Source of the DNA: Verrucomicrobiales bacterium
GTDB taxonomy: Bacteria > Verrucomicrobiota > Verrucomicrobiia > Limisphaerales > UBA11358
Reading direction: 5' to 3'
Assembly (NCBI GenBank): GCA_028712475.1
Contig: JAQTQB010000002.1
Span: 124,001-188,000, forward strand
DNA length: 64,000 nt
Position 1 is the first letter of the stretch. Each line of letters starts with the position of its first letter. A program made the translations under genes and the position numbers. Below are positions 27,020-38,447 of the stretch, piece by piece. The notes under the pieces are model-generated. The model did not search any database. It was given only the letters and a program-made list of their open reading frames with translations, and was not told the DNA's origin.

Positions 27020-30000
27020 TCATTTCTGCGCGAAAAGATTCTTCAACGCCTCCGCCAGTTGAGCTTCTGTGAATGGTTTGTCCAGCCGGCTTGTTACGCC
27101 CAAGGTCTTGAACTCTCCGGCCAGCGCGTCTTCCATCCGCCCGCTGGCCATCATGATTGGGATGTCCGGCAGCATCCGCCGGAGAGCGCGCACAAACGCC
27201 AGGCCGTCCATGTGTGGCATGTGCAAGTCTGTGATGATGGCGCGCAATTCCGTGCGGTGCTGCGCCGTCAGAATCAAGCCGTCCGCGCCGTCGGTGGCGG
27301 TCAGCGGCTTGAAGTTCAACCGCCGCAAGACCGCACACCCTGCCTCCCGCACGGCGACTTCGTCATCCACGAACAGGATGGTTTCCCCTTGCCCGCAGAA
27401 TTCCTCGACCGGTTTGATTACATGCTCCGTGTCACCGCCGCCGGGACGGTCAGCGGGCAGATACGCGGTGAACGTCGAGCCTTGTCCGGGTTGCGAATCA
27501 ACATGCATGAATCCACCGTGACCCTTCACGATGCCCATGACGGTGGAGAGTCCCAGCCCCGTGCCTTTTTCCGGGCCTTTGGTCGTGAAGAACGGATCAA
27601 AAATCCGGTCAATAATTTCCGGTGGGATGCCCGTGCCGGTGTCGCGCACGCACAGCGCCAGGTATTTACCGGGCCTGGCGCCGAACACGGAGCCGGCATA
27701 GGCGGCGTCCACTTCCCTGCGCTGCGCCTCCAAAGTGAGCGTGCCGCCGTGGGGCATGGCGTCGCGGGCGTTGACGCACAGGTTCAGGAGCACCTGGTGC
27801 AACTGCGTGGCGTCGCCCAGCACCGTGGGGAGTTTCGGGTCGCATTTGACCACCAGCTGGATGTTCTTTGGGAAGCTGCCCTTCATCATGTTCTCCAGTT
27901 CCTTGACCAGACGGCCGGGCTGGAGGAGGACGCGCTCGCCCTCCGCGCCTTTGGCAAAGGACAACAATTGCCGCACCATGTCTGCGCCCCGCTTGGCGCA
28001 CGCCTCCACGGTGTCAATCATCTTCGTTTCGCCCGGGTATTGCATCCGCAGGAGTTCGGTGGACATCAGAATGGGCGCGAGCGCGTTGTTGAGATCATGC
28101 GCCACGCCGCCGGCCAGCGTGCCGATGCTCTCCAGCCGCTGCGTGCGCAGGGCGAGGCGTTCGCTCTTCTGGCGCTCGGTGATGTCCAGGTTGATGACAG
28201 CCAGCCCGGTCACATGACCAGCGGCGTCGAGCAGCGGGACTTTCGATGTCAGGAGCCAGATGATTGAGCCGTCGGGTTTGGTGAAGCTTCCTTCGCGATT
28301 GAGCACCGGCTGGCCGGTATCAAGCACCTCCTGATCGTCCACGCGACAGGCTGCCGCCACCTCCGGGGGAAACAGGTCGAAATCTGTTTTGCCGAGAACC
28401 TCCGCCTCGGAGGTTGCGCCTGTGTAATTGAGTTCCACCGGATTCGCCAGAGTTTTGCGCCCCTCCAGGTCCTTCAAATAGACAGCCAGCGGCAAGTGGT
28501 CCACCAAGCTGCGCAAGAGCGCGCGCTCGTTGGCCAGGAAATTCTCCGCCCGCTTCCGTTCGGTGATGTCGCGAACCACAGTGACTATGTAATCCCGATC
28601 AAGCCGGACATATTTTAGGTTCACCTCCACAGGGAATGTCGAACCGTCCTTCCGACGGTGAACACCCTGCCACAACAGGACGCCTGATTTCCTAAGCTCC
28701 TCCACGACTTTTAAAAATTCGGATTGCTCAACCATGGGGTCAATATCAAACACGCGCAAAGCCAGAAGTTCCTCGCGACTGTAACCAACGTCCGAGCAAC
28801 CCCGCTCATTAACGTCGAGATACCGGCCTGTCTCCGGATCAATGATTTCAAACGCGTCACTGGACTGATCAACCAGTGTTCGAAACAGCCTGAACTTCTC
28901 CTCCGCCCGTTTGCGCCCGGTGATGTCCTGCTTGATGGCAATGTAGCTGGCAATCACACCGTCGCCGTTCCGCACCGGAGTGATCGTCATCTCTTCGGTG
29001 TAGAGACTGCCGTCCTTGCGGCGGTTGATCACTTCCCCGTTCCAGACTTGACCGGCGGAAATCGTCTGCCAGAGATTTCGATAGGCCGCCTCATCATGTT
29101 TGCCACTTTTAAGGATGCGCGGGTTTTGGCCGACGGCCTCCTGTGCGGTGTAGCCGGTCAGGGTCGTGAAAGCGGGGTTGACCGACTGGATCGTGCCGGT
29201 GTGGTCGGTAATCACGATGGCATTGGCGGCCGCATCAAGTGCGCTCGCCTGCACGCGAAGTTGTTCCTCGGTGCGCTTGCGATCGGTGATGTCGCGCACG
29301 ATGGCGATGAAACGCGGGCGCTCGCCGGCGGGAGCAATGTATTGCAGGTTGATCTCCACCGGGATGTCATGCCCGTCCTTGTGCCGGTGCAGCGTGGTGA
29401 AACGGTGCGTGCGGACTTCGCCCCGGAGCATCGGGGCGATCATCGCGCGGAATTTCGCCTCGGGGAACTCCGGCTTGATGTCCAACGGAGTCATGCCGAG
29501 CAATTCCTCCCGCGCATAACCCATCTGCCGGACCGCCCCTTGGTTCACATAACTGAAGCGCAACGTCTCCGGGTCGAAGATGAACGCGCCGTCCTCGGTC
29601 GCGTCCAGCGTGGCGAGCGCCTCGCGCGTCTCGGCGGTGCGCTGGGCGACGAGTTCTTCGAGTCCCACGTTGAAGTTGTGAATTTCTTCTTCCGCCCGTT
29701 TCTGACTGGTGATGTCCGTGCGGATGGCGATGTATTGCGACGGCTTACCGTCCGCACCCAGGAAGGGAACGATGGTTGAGGTCATCCAATAGAACGAGCC
29801 ATCCTTGGCGCGGTTCTTGATCTCGCCTTTGCATACCCGGCCGCTGGCGATCGTCTCCCACATCTCGCGGAAATACTCCTTCGGATGATGCCCCGAATTG
29901 AGGATGCGGTGATCCTGGCCGAGCAGCTCCTCGCGCGAATATTTGGAGATCGCGCAGAACTTGTCGTTCGCATAGGTGATCTTCCCGCTCGTGTCCGTAA

Positions 30001-31594
30001 TGGCGACGATGGCGTGCTCGTCGAGCGCGGCCTTGAAATCGGCCAGCACCCGCGCGTTCCTGGCAATCTCCGCCAAAGCCCGGTGTTCCTCGCTCACATC
30101 GCGGAAGACGAGCACCACGCCGAGAACCTGACCGTCCTTATCCCGGATGGGTGCGGCGCTGTCGGCGATGGGCCGCTCCGTGCCGTCGCGCGCGATGACG
30201 ATGGTGTGGTTGGCCAGACCATGGATTTCCCCGGTGGCGAGCACTTCGTCCACGGGGATGATTGCTGGCTGGCGGGTTTGCTCATTGATGATGTGGAAGA
30301 CTTCAGCGATGGGCCGCCCCAGCGCCTCGGCCTGCGTCCACCCCGTCAATTTTTCGGCGATGGGATTTAGCCGCGTGACCCGCCCCTCGGTGTCGGTCGC
30401 CAGCACGGCGTCGCCGATGGAGTGGAGCGTGATGTCGAGGTTTTCCTCGCTGACACGGAGGGCTTCCTCCATCTGCTTACGCTCGGTGATGTCGCTAAAG
30501 AGAATCGCAACCTGCCGGCTCTTCGGTTCTCCGAATCGAAAGGCATAAACGTCATACGAGCGGTGTAACTGTTCGGCGCGGTTTTGAAAACGAGCCGCTT
30601 CGCCTGTCACGGCGATGCGGCCATAGGTTTCAAACCAATGCGCCTCGTGCTGCGGGGCAAGCTCACGCATTCTCTTGCCAACAGCATCACGAAGTCCGGT
30701 TTGTTTCTCAAACGACGGATTGATCTCTAAAAAGCGGTAGTCCACCGGCTTTTCCTGCTCATCGAACATCATTTCAATGATGCAAAAACCTTCATCAATC
30801 GAATTGAACAGCGTGCGATACCGCGCCTCACTTTCGCGCAAAGCCCGCTGGGCGGCTCGTTCCTCGCTCACATCGCGGAAGACGAGCACCACGCCGAAAA
30901 TCTGGCCGTCCTTGCCGCAGATGGGCGCGGCGCTGTCGGAAATGGGCCGCTCCGTGCCGTCGCGTGCGATGACGATGGTGTGGTTGGCCAGGCCGTGGAT
31001 TTTCCCGGTGGCGAGCACTTTGGACACGGGGATGACGGCCGGCTCGTGGGTTTCCTCGTTGACGATGCGGAAGACCTCCTCAACCGGACGGCCCAGCGCC
31101 TCGGCCTGCGTCCAGCCGGTGAGCTTTTCGGCGACGAGGTTCAGCCGCGTGATCCGCCCCTGGGTGTCGGTCGCCAGCACGGCGTCGCCAATGGAGTGCA
31201 GGGCGACGGACAGTTTTTCCTCGCTCATGCGGAGGGCCACGTTCGCCTTCTGCAAGCGTTCATGAGTGAGGCTGAAAAGCACGCCCATGCCCACGAACAT
31301 CACGATCGAGACGTAGGCCATCGGGCTTTGCACCGCGAATGAAAATTGCGGCGGAATGAAGAAATACCAGGCCAGCCCAGTCGAGAGGGCCGTGGCCACC
31401 AGTCCGCCCTGCCGACCACCCACCCAGGAGCCGAAAAAGACGGCGGGAAAGAAGAGAAACCAGACATAGGGCTGGATGGCCGCCCAAAAAACCCATTGCA
31501 CACCGAAGGCTGTGAGCGGAATCAGCACGGCCACAATCAGGCGGTAGGCCTCGCGTGGGTTCTGGAGGGTGGTAGATTTCACACTTTTATTCAT
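27020..31594 (-). CDS. Hybrid sensor histidine kinase with eight PAS domains and a receiver
   Basis: A 1524-residue membrane hybrid kinase. The N-terminal 100 residues hold four hydrophobic helices of the DUF4118 (KdpD-like) type. About eight PAS/PAC modules follow, most ending in an R(D/T)(V/I)(S/T) block. Then comes a HisKA region with phospho-acceptor [13 protein letters not shown], an ATPase domain with DTGTGIPPE and GTGLGLSTV, and a receiver with VDDE and phospho-accepting Asp in [14 protein letters not shown] 1 and PAS 3 are nearly identical even in DNA (30857-31230 and 30083-30450). No partner regulator is adjacent. Signal unknown. The start MNKSVKST at 31594 avoids a hydrophilic extension; 31603 and 31636 are alternatives. 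Confidence 0.93.
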   Translation of the reverse strand: MNKSVKSTTLQNPREAYRLIVAVLIPLTAFGVQWVFWAAIQPYVWFLFFPAVFFGSWVGGRQGGLVATALSTGLAWYFFIPPQFSFAVQSPMAYVSIVMFVGMGVLFSLTHERLQKANVALRMSEEKLSVALHSIGDAVLATDTQGRITRLNLVAEKLTGWTQAEALGRPVEEVFRIVNEETHEPAVIPVSKVLATGKIHGLANHTIVIARDGTERPISDSAAPICGKDGQIFGVVLVFRDVSEERAAQRALRESEARYRTLFNSIDEGFCIIEMMFDEQEKPVDYRFLEINPSFEKQTGLRDAVGKRMRELAPQHEAHWFETYGRIAVTGEAARFQNRAEQLHRSYDVYAFRFGEPKSRQVAILFSDITERKQMEEALRVSEENLDITLHSIGDAVLATDTEGRVTRLNPIAEKLTGWTQAEALGRPIAEVFHIINEQTRQPAIIPVDEVLATGEIHGLANHTIVIARDGTERPIADSAAPIRDKDGQVLGVVLVFRDVSEEHRALAEIARNARVLADFKAALDEHAIVAITDTSGKITYANDKFCAISKYSREELLGQDHRILNSGHHPKEYFREMWETIASGRVCKGEIKNRAKDGSFYWMTSTIVPFLGADGKPSQYIAIRTDITSQKRAEEEIHNFNVGLEELVAQRTAETREALATLDATEDGAFIFDPETLRFSYVNQGAVRQMGYAREELLGMTPLDIKPEFPEAKFRAMIAPMLRGEVRTHRFTTLHRHKDGHDIPVEINLQYIAPAGERPRFIAIVRDITDRKRTEEQLRVQASALDAAANAIVITDHTGTIQSVNPAFTTLTGYTAQEAVGQNPRILKSGKHDEAAYRNLWQTISAGQVWNGEVINRRKDGSLYTEEMTITPVRNGDGVIASYIAIKQDITGRKRAEEKFRLFRTLVDQSSDAFEIIDPETGRYLDVNERGCSDVGYSREELLALRVFDIDPMVEQSEFLKVVEELRKSGVLLWQGVHRRKDGSTFPVEVNLKYVRLDRDYIVTVVRDITERKRAENFLANERALLRSLVDHLPLAVYLKDLEGRKTLANPVELNYTGATSEAEVLGKTDFDLFPPEVAAACRVDDQEVLDTGQPVLNREGSFTKPDGSIIWLLTSKVPLLDAAGHVTGLAVINLDITERQKSERLALRTQRLESIGTLAGGVAHDLNNALAPILMSTELLRMQYPGETKMIDTVEACAKRGADMVRQLLSFAKGAEGERVLLQPGRLVKELENMMKGSFPKNIQLVVKCDPKLPTVLGDATQLHQVLLNLCVNARDAMPHGGTLTLEAQRREVDAAYAGSVFGARPGKYLALCVRDTGTGIPPEIIDRIFDPFFTTKGPEKGTGLGLSTVMGIVKGHGGFMHVDSQPGQGSTFTAYLPADRPGGGDTEHVIKPVEEFCGQGETILFVDDEVAVREAGCAVLRRLNFKPLTATDGADGLILTAQHRTELRAIITDLHMPHMDGLAFVRALRRMLPDIPIMMASGRMEDALAGEFKTLGVTSRLDKPFTEAQLAEALKNLFAQK
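30083..31230. repeat. Direct repeat of a PAS-coding segment within the kinase gene
   Basis: Bases 30083-30450 and 30857-31230 are clearly homologous at DNA level; for example both carry CACATCGCGGAAGACGAGCA. They encode PAS 3 and PAS 1 with one different PAS between them, so this is a recent intragenic duplication. Confidence 0.85.
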
Positions 31595-31980
31595 GGCGGC
31601 CATGTGGGTTACACAACGATGCCCGCCACCGAGCAACGCCCATCAACATGGCGAATCCCGCCTGAATTTTGTATTGAATCGCCAAATGCATAATTCGTTT
31701 GTTTTTATTTCGCCCCGTCCAAGTCGAGACAAAACCGCCTGAATATTCCGAATACTGTGCGCGTCCGCGTCTATAAACAAGCCGGCATCTTACGAAAAAA
31801 TCATGGCGAGATATATGCCCAAAGTCAAACGCATGAGCGTGCAGGCTGACACTCTCCATTTCGAGTGAGCATTCGAGCGTATCGTGACCGTGAAGTGTGG
31901 CTGTCTTGCCACGATTCCGCTTGCGTCCGTGAGTCCGTGGATTACAAGCGGCCTGTTTGTATTCGTCGCCAGCCGTGAAA
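31595..31980. other. Gene-free stretch with kinase 5' region and a channel-gene relic
   Basis: 386 bases without an intact gene. The part next to 31594 is AT-rich and should hold the promoter of the histidine kinase (minus strand). Bases 31895-31973 are a relic of a TMEM175 gene, listed separately. Nothing else was recognised. Confidence 0.6.
31895..31973 (+). pseudogene. Fragment of a TMEM175-family gene (3' end)
   Basis: The sequence matches the last transmembrane segment of the intact gene at 26284 (its bases about 26733-26811) in DNA and in frame. Here it reads CLATIPLASVSPWITSGLFVFVA against the intact YLAAIPLAFVSSWIASGLYVFVA pattern (first and last residues compared individually). No upstream domains and no family-like ending remain. 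It is a remnant of a duplicated or lost paralogue. Confidence 0.7.
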
Positions 31981-32880
31981 TCAGCCGGGAACCGGACCGT
32001 CCACTGGCTTCGCCTCCATGGTCTCCATTTGTTGCGACGCCTCGTCGTGACCCAAGGCCAGGGCGGCGGCGATCAGTTTCCGTTCGGCTGTGAAGGAACC
32101 CACCGGCAACGGACGCATCGGCCGGAACACCCGGATCCGGACTCCTGCCGGCGGTCGTTTCATCAAGTCGAGGGCGGCGTTGTAATGCACATTTTGCTGC
32201 GCGGTCCAGATTTTGGCCACCATGGGGAATTCCGGGTAGGCCAGTTTTCCCATCCAGCGCGGTATCGGCTTGAGACGAAAATCCGGATCGTGTGTCATCA
32301 CCACAGTGATGTCCGTCGCGCCGTCCTCTATCGCGCGTCGAACGGGAATGGGATCCGCCACCCCGCCATCAGCGTAGGGCTTGCCATCCACAAAATCATA
32401 TCCGCGCGTCGCCATGGCCAGGGAAGATGTGGCGCGGAGTGCAGCAAACACGCGGTCATCGCAGACGTGAAAATAAACCGGTTCGCCCGTGTGACAGTCA
32501 GTCAGCACGATGAAAAAGCGGGTGGGTGCCTTTTGCAGCGCTTCGACGGAAAGCGGAACGTGCTTTCGCATGACGTGATCCACCAGGTAAGCGAGATCAA
32601 TGATTGGTGTGTGGCGGAGGAAATTGCTTTTGCGGATCACGTTGCAGGCCAGTTCACGCCAGATGACCAGCCCCGGCTCCCACATGTCGGCGACAAAATA
32701 AGCCGCTGAACAGGCACCTGAAGAAGCCGCATAAACGAAATCGTATTCACGCCGTCCGCGCTCGTGAAGAAATGCCAGCACCCCCGCCGCCCACGCTCCG
32801 CGCATCGCTCCGCCCTCCACAATCAGCGCTGTTTTGCGTCGGTCAACAGACCCTGCATTTTCCTCCCACGGTTGTGGCAT
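31981..32880 (-). CDS. Patatin-like phospholipase
   Basis: A 299-residue cytoplasmic patatin-fold hydrolase. Oxyanion loop ALIVEGGAMRGAWAAGVL (residues 18-35), nucleophile elbow YAASSGACSAAY, and the Asp of the catalytic dyad in YADGGVADPIPV. The elbow reads A-x-S-x-G instead of the usual G-x-S-x-G, a mild variation that also occurs next to this motif in YjjU-like proteins. Likely a lipid acyl hydrolase. ATG 32880 is preceded by AAGGAG with good spacing, so the GTG at 32895 is not needed. Confidence 0.9.
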   Translation of the reverse strand: MPQPWEENAGSVDRRKTALIVEGGAMRGAWAAGVLAFLHERGRREYDFVYAASSGACSAAYFVADMWEPGLVIWRELACNVIRKSNFLRHTPIIDLAYLVDHVMRKHVPLSVEALQKAPTRFFIVLTDCHTGEPVYFHVCDDRVFAALRATSSLAMATRGYDFVDGKPYADGGVADPIPVRRAIEDGATDITVVMTHDPDFRLKPIPRWMGKLAYPEFPMVAKIWTAQQNVHYNAALDLMKRPPAGVRIRVFRPMRPLPVGSFTAERKLIAAALALGHDEASQQMETMEAKPVDGPVPG

Positions 32881-33101
32881 CCCATCTCCTTCCACCAGCT
32901 AACCCGGTTGCTTCATGTTATTTCTCTTACAGGATTTTTTCTTTATTCAACATAGCACACCCGTTGAAAAATTCTAGTGCGTCGCCCCTCCGGCGGCTCA
33001 ACATCGAAGACTGTGGAGAACTTCCTGACAGCCCGGCTCGAGTTCCGTGCGGACAACGGCATTGCTTGCGCGAGCCGGGTCAAGGGCGGTAGTCTTTCAA
33101 C

Positions 33102-33557
33102 ATGGTCGCCGACACATTTGAACAACGCCGCCGCTACATGAGCTTGTCCCCGCGATTTGCCATCGCTTTCGAATTCCTGGCGAACCTGCCGGCCAGCCTG
33201 CCCGATGGCCGCTGCGACATTGATGGCGACGACTGTTTCGCGCTCGTGCAGACCTATACCACCCGGCCGCTGGCGCAGGCGAAGTTTGAGGCGCACCGCC
33301 AGCACATTGACATCCAGTTCATTCAAGCCGGACGCGAGAGCATTCTCTGGTCGCCGCTCGCCGCGCTCACGCAAGTCACCGAGCTGTATGTGGCCGAACG
33401 CGACATCACCTTTTTCGCGAACCCGCCGCAGTGGACGCCCATCAATCTGCACGCCGGACAATTCACCATTTTCTTCCCCGAAGACGGTCACGCCCCCGGC
33501 ATCGAATTCGCCGGGCCGGCCGAAGTCCGCAAAGTCGTCGTCAAAGCCCGCGTTTGA
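33102..33557 (+). CDS. YhcH/YjgK/YiaL family protein
   Basis: A 151-residue cupin-like protein of the DUF386 family. Recognised from FEAHRQHIDIQFIQAGRESI (metal-ligand HRQHID) and FTIFFPEDGHAPGI with the final conserved VRKVVVK. E. coli members (NanQ/YhcH) act as sugar anomerases on sialic acid and related sugars. The pair of His in the first motif and the His in DGHAP are all present. The substrate here is unknown and no sugar operon adjoins it. It might be linked in metabolism to the sulfatase locus, but that is speculation. Confidence 0.9.
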   Translation: MVADTFEQRRRYMSLSPRFAIAFEFLANLPASLPDGRCDIDGDDCFALVQTYTTRPLAQAKFEAHRQHIDIQFIQAGRESILWSPLAALTQVTELYVAERDITFFANPPQWTPINLHAGQFTIFFPEDGHAPGIEFAGPAEVRKVVVKARV

Positions 33558-33618
33558 AGTGCCGACGGGCAAAGGTGACGCTTGAGTATGCGTGCAAAAT
33601 TTTGTTATCCTGTTTTTT

Positions 33619-33954
33619 ATGAGCAAACCAGCCTGCCCGATGTGCGAAATGACCGATGTCTTGGAATTCCCTGACAAATGGGAATGCGTCACCTGCGGCC
33701 ACGAATGGCCGCGCGAAGCCCAGCCGGACGCACCAGACGCGCCGCGAGTCGTCAAGGACGCCCACGGCAATGTGCTCGCAGATGGCGATTGCGTCGTCTT
33801 GATCAAGGATTTGAAGCTGGGCGGCGGCAACCAAGTTCTCAAAGGCGGATCAAAATCCAAACCCATCCGTCTGGTGGATGGCGATCACGAGATTGATTGC
33901 AAGATGGACGGAATGTCCATCGCCCTGAAAGCCTGCTTCGTGAAGAAAGCGTAA
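33619..33954 (+). CDS. yjdM: Zinc-ribbon protein YjdM (PhnA family)
   Basis: A 111-residue protein. N-terminal zinc ribbon CPMC and CVTCGHEW, then the conserved PhnA/YjdM domain VKDAHGNVLADGDCVVLIKDL and IRLVDGDHEIDCKMDG. It aligns over its whole length with E. coli YjdM (formerly PhnA). Despite the old name, the E. coli protein is not phosphonoacetate hydrolase; its role is unsettled. ATG 33619 gives the typical N-terminus; the 33592 start does not. Confidence 0.93.
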   Translation: MSKPACPMCEMTDVLEFPDKWECVTCGHEWPREAQPDAPDAPRVVKDAHGNVLADGDCVVLIKDLKLGGGNQVLKGGSKSKPIRLVDGDHEIDCKMDGMSIALKACFVKKA

Positions 33955-33955
33955 T

Positions 33956-34417
33956 TCACCCCTTCGGCGGCCATTCCACGCCGGCGAGTTCCTTGGGCAA
34001 TTGCGTCGGATCCACCGGATAGATGAGCGAGAGGTTCATCTGGGATTTTGAGCCTTGCAGAAATTCCAGCTCCTCCGGTGCGCCGATGATGAGCCAGAGC
34101 ACCTCGGCATCGGTGTCGTTGAACACCTGGCGCAACTGATCCGGGCCGACCAGCACGCCACCGTAGCGTGGAACGGTCAACGTTTCATCGCCCACGCGCA
34201 TCCGACCCGTGCCTTCCAGCACGAAATAAAATTCCTCTTGCCGGATGTGTTTGTGCAGCGTGTTCGCACTCTTGGGCGGCAACCGCCAGAGCCGTGCGCC
34301 CATGTTCTCGCTCCCGGTGCGCTCCAGATAATCCGCGTTTGGGATGCGCATCAGGTTGGACGGTCGCCAGTGTAGGTCGTCTGGCGTGATGACCTGATAG
34401 CCTTGGAACGTTTTCAT
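33956..34417 (-). CDS. Small single-domain cupin protein
   Basis: A 153-residue cupin. Metal-binding motif 1 is HKHIRQEEFYFVLEGTGRM, with two His and one Glu; motif 2 around VLVGPDQLRQVFN has Gln where the third His is usually found. Such cupins include isomerases and sugar-binding proteins. Function cannot be set. The stop is one base from the yjdM stop (convergent). Confidence 0.88.
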   Translation of the reverse strand: MKTFQGYQVITPDDLHWRPSNLMRIPNADYLERTGSENMGARLWRLPPKSANTLHKHIRQEEFYFVLEGTGRMRVGDETLTVPRYGGVLVGPDQLRQVFNDTDAEVLWLIIGAPEELEFLQGSKSQMNLSLIYPVDPTQLPKELAGVEWPPKG

Positions 34418-34490
34418 GACGCAAAACAGTAAACACGAATTCCACGAATTTTCACCAAATGAATTCGTGTTAATTAGTGTAATTGGTGTC

Positions 34491-35060
34491 TCAGACCCGT
34501 ATCGAACCCCGAAATCCCCGGATCGCGTAGTAAGACTGCGCGCCGTTACAACCGATGAAGATGCGTCCGTAACTCCGGCCACCCCAGAGCGCGCCGCCCT
34601 GCTCGCGAAAATCCGCCGGGGTGGCGATCCAGCTCGACGTCTTCGTGTCGAACTCGCCCAGCGTTTGCAGCGCGAGGTATTCCTCCTCCGTCAACAGCGC
34701 GATGCCCATCTCCGTCGCCAAATCCATCGCCGTGGTTTTGGGGCGGGCCTCCTTCCGCGACAACCAGCCTTCGCGGTCGTAACAAACGCTGCGCCGGCCG
34801 GCCGGACTTTCCGGCGCGCAATCCATGAAAACGAATTCGCCCGCCTTGCCCCCCACCACATCCGGTTCGCCGCCGGTGCGTTCCATTTCCGCGAGCGACC
34901 ACAACTTTTCCGGCCGGACCTCCAACCGCGCCCGCACCCTGGCCCACACCAAACCTTGGTGGCGGGCCTTGTTCGCGTCAAACCGGGCTTTCAACACGGC
35001 CAGCAACTCGTCGCGTTGTTTGGGGGACAATTCTTTTTTCATGCTCTTCGTGTTGTTCAT
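34491..35060 (-). CDS. DUF4256 protein
   Basis: A 189-residue cytoplasmic protein matching DUF4256. Diagnostic parts: LLAVLKARFDANKARH near the N-terminus, LEVRPEKLWSLAEME.TGGEPDVV, FMDCAPESPAGRRS, CYDREG and GIALLTEEEYL with TSSWIATP. The family is widespread in bacteria with unknown function. ATG 35042 (MKKELSPK) is the alternative start. The RAYT gene and its REP sequences lie immediately upstream. Confidence 0.88.
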   Translation of the reverse strand: MNNTKSMKKELSPKQRDELLAVLKARFDANKARHQGLVWARVRARLEVRPEKLWSLAEMERTGGEPDVVGGKAGEFVFMDCAPESPAGRRSVCYDREGWLSRKEARPKTTAMDLATEMGIALLTEEEYLALQTLGEFDTKTSSWIATPADFREQGGALWGGRSYGRIFIGCNGAQSYYAIRGFRGSIRV

Positions 35061-35069
35061 AGTTTTCAG

Positions 35070-35099
35070 GTAGGGCGGTGCTGCTGCGCCGCCCAAACT
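35070..35099 (-). repeat. REP sequence at the 3' side of the RAYT gene
   Basis: Reads GTAGGGCGGTGCTGCTGCGC then GCCGCCCAAACT. Stem GGGCGGTGC with GCGCCGCCC (one G-T pair) and a four-base loop. It directly abuts the RAYT stop codon. Confidence 0.8.
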
Positions 35100-35579
35100 T
35101 CAATCTCCAGACCAACGAATCTCATGGACGCGACCGAAATACGGCCAATCCTCCGGATGCTTCACCAATTCATCCCGCACCGGATTCTCGCGGACATATT
35201 GCCACTTCTGCGCGTAACTTTCGCCGTCGCGCAGCCGATGATGAAATCCGCCCGCCTGAAAAGTTCCCGTGTCTGGATGCGTCTTCGCGAAGCGGTCTTT
35301 CCAGAAACCCATCCAACGTTCAATGGTGAATTTCAAATCACGCGGTGCGCAAAACAAATGCAGATGATCCGGCATCAGTAGATAATCGCTCACCAACCAC
35401 GCCGTCGCCGTGTGTTCCCATATCTCGTGTAGGGCGCGTTGCACGGAAGTTTGCGCCAACCAGCGTTCGCGTTTCTCGGTGCAAACGGTGAGAAAAACCC
35501 AGTTCGGGCCACCCAGCGAAACATGAACCCCTTTGGCCGGCGTGTGACGGCCCGGTTCGCGGAAAGGCGTTTCGCTCAT
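35100..35579 (-). CDS. REP-associated tyrosine transposase (RAYT, Y1 HUH superfamily)
   Basis: A 159-residue single-strand DNA transposase of the IS200/IS605 Y1 superfamily. The HUH motif is DHLHLF (residues about 92-97); the catalytic Tyr is in KWQYVRENPV (around residue 128). N-terminal FLTVCTEKRERW and MPDHLHL are typical of RAYTs. RAYTs act on REP hairpins, and here related REP sequences flank the gene on both sides. It appears intact. Domesticated, single-copy genes of this type are thought to disperse the REP family. Confidence 0.92.
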   Translation of the reverse strand: MSETPFREPGRHTPAKGVHVSLGGPNWVFLTVCTEKRERWLAQTSVQRALHEIWEHTATAWLVSDYLLMPDHLHLFCAPRDLKFTIERWMGFWKDRFAKTHPDTGTFQAGGFHHRLRDGESYAQKWQYVRENPVRDELVKHPEDWPYFGRVHEIRWSGD

Positions 35580-35647
35580 ACCGATTTTTTAACGCATTGC
35601 AGACGAATGGGAAAGTTTTTTGGAATGGTCGCGTGGGGAATTAAAAT

Positions 35648-35717
35648 GGGCAGAGCGGCAGCTCTGCCCTACCAAAATTAAATTACGGTAGGGCGGCGCT
35701 GCCGCGCCGCCCAAACT
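35648..35717. repeat. Inverted REP pair (BIME-like) upstream of the RAYT gene
   Basis: Unit 1 (35648-35672, minus sense) and unit 2 (35687-35717, plus sense) both read GGTAGGGC..CTGCCGC..CCC. Stem in unit 1 is GGGCAGAGC with GCTCTGCCC; in unit 2 GGGCGGCGC with GCGCCGCCC. The stems covary around a constant loop. Unit 2 is followed by CAAACT, as is the copy at 35070. Confidence 0.85.
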
Positions 35718-35720
35718 AAT

Positions 35721-37757
<2,037 letters not shown>

Positions 37758-37823
37758 GTTTTGATTCGGGAAATGCTTTTGAAGAAAGTCGGCCTTGTTG
37801 GCCCCATTGGCCGTGCGCAAGCA

Positions 37824-37936
37824 CCTTCCTACGCCAGCATTACCTGGATCAGGTTCGTGGGTCTCCGGCGTTCCGCGCCGGACTCTCAGCCTTCGTCGTC
37901 CCTGCGGACGGCCGGTTGGCTCCCCATGACTGAAGG
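37824..37936 (-). promoter_or_regulatory. TPP riboswitch (THI box) aptamer for thiC
   Basis: On the minus strand the core GCTGAGAGT is followed by GAGACCC and then ACGAACCTGATCCAGGTAAT, GCTGGCGTAGGAAGG. This is the TPP aptamer consensus. The outer stem CCTTC (37932-37936) pairs with GAAGG (37824-37828). Binding of thiamine pyrophosphate should lower thiC expression. Confidence 0.95.
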
Positions 37937-37974
37937 CTAGGACGAACCGGCGGCAGCGTCAAGCCGCCGCGCAC

Positions 37975-38009
37975 AAAACAAAAAGCCGTCCCGCGTCACA
38001 CGGAACGGC
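37975..38009 (-). terminator. Terminator after the A-type Fe-S carrier gene
   Basis: On the minus strand GCCGTTCCG (38001-38009) pairs with CGGGACGGC (37985-37993), with one G-U, 7-base loop, followed by TTTTTGTTTT. Confidence 0.85.
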
Positions 38010-38042
38010 CATGTTCGGCTTGTGCGGGTTGATCGAGTCCGC

Positions 38043-38390
38043 TCAAGCCGTAAAAGATTTTCCACAGCCGCAGCTTTCCCTGGCGTTCGGGTTCGTGATC
38101 TTGAAACCGCCCGCCGTCAGCGCATCGCTGAAATCCACCACGGTGCCGCGAAGATATTGCGCGCTGACCGGGTCAACCAAAACCTCCACGCCGTGCTGCT
38201 CGGACGCCAGGTCGCCGTCGCGCTTTTCGTCGAACACCATGCCGTATTGCATCCCGGAACAGCCGCCTTGCTCCACGTAAACGCGGAATTTTTTACCCGC
38301 ATTTTCCGGCAGCGACAGCAGTGATTTGCATTCTTGGGCGGCGCGGTCGGTGAGTCCTACGACGGTTCCGGTTGGAGTTGTTTCAATCAT
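38043..38390 (-). CDS. A-type iron-sulfur cluster carrier (IscA/ErpA/HesB family)
   Basis: A 115-residue Fe-S carrier protein. The three cluster-binding cysteines are in GGCSGMQYGM and near the end in ESCGCG. LTDRAAQECKSLL and VDFSDALTAGGFKITNPN are family-conserved. It accepts a cluster from the scaffold and hands it to apo-proteins; ThiC, next door, is a [4Fe-4S] enzyme. Subtype (ErpA or IscA) cannot be fixed here. ATG 38390 was chosen over GTG 38399. Confidence 0.92.
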   Translation of the reverse strand: MIETTPTGTVVGLTDRAAQECKSLLSLPENAGKKFRVYVEQGGCSGMQYGMVFDEKRDGDLASEQHGVEVLVDPVSAQYLRGTVVDFSDALTAGGFKITNPNARESCGCGKSFTA

Positions 38391-38447
38391 TGTTTCCACT
38401 GGTGAAGCTAGACTTGCCCGATGCGCGTGTCAAACGTCCGTCGCAAT

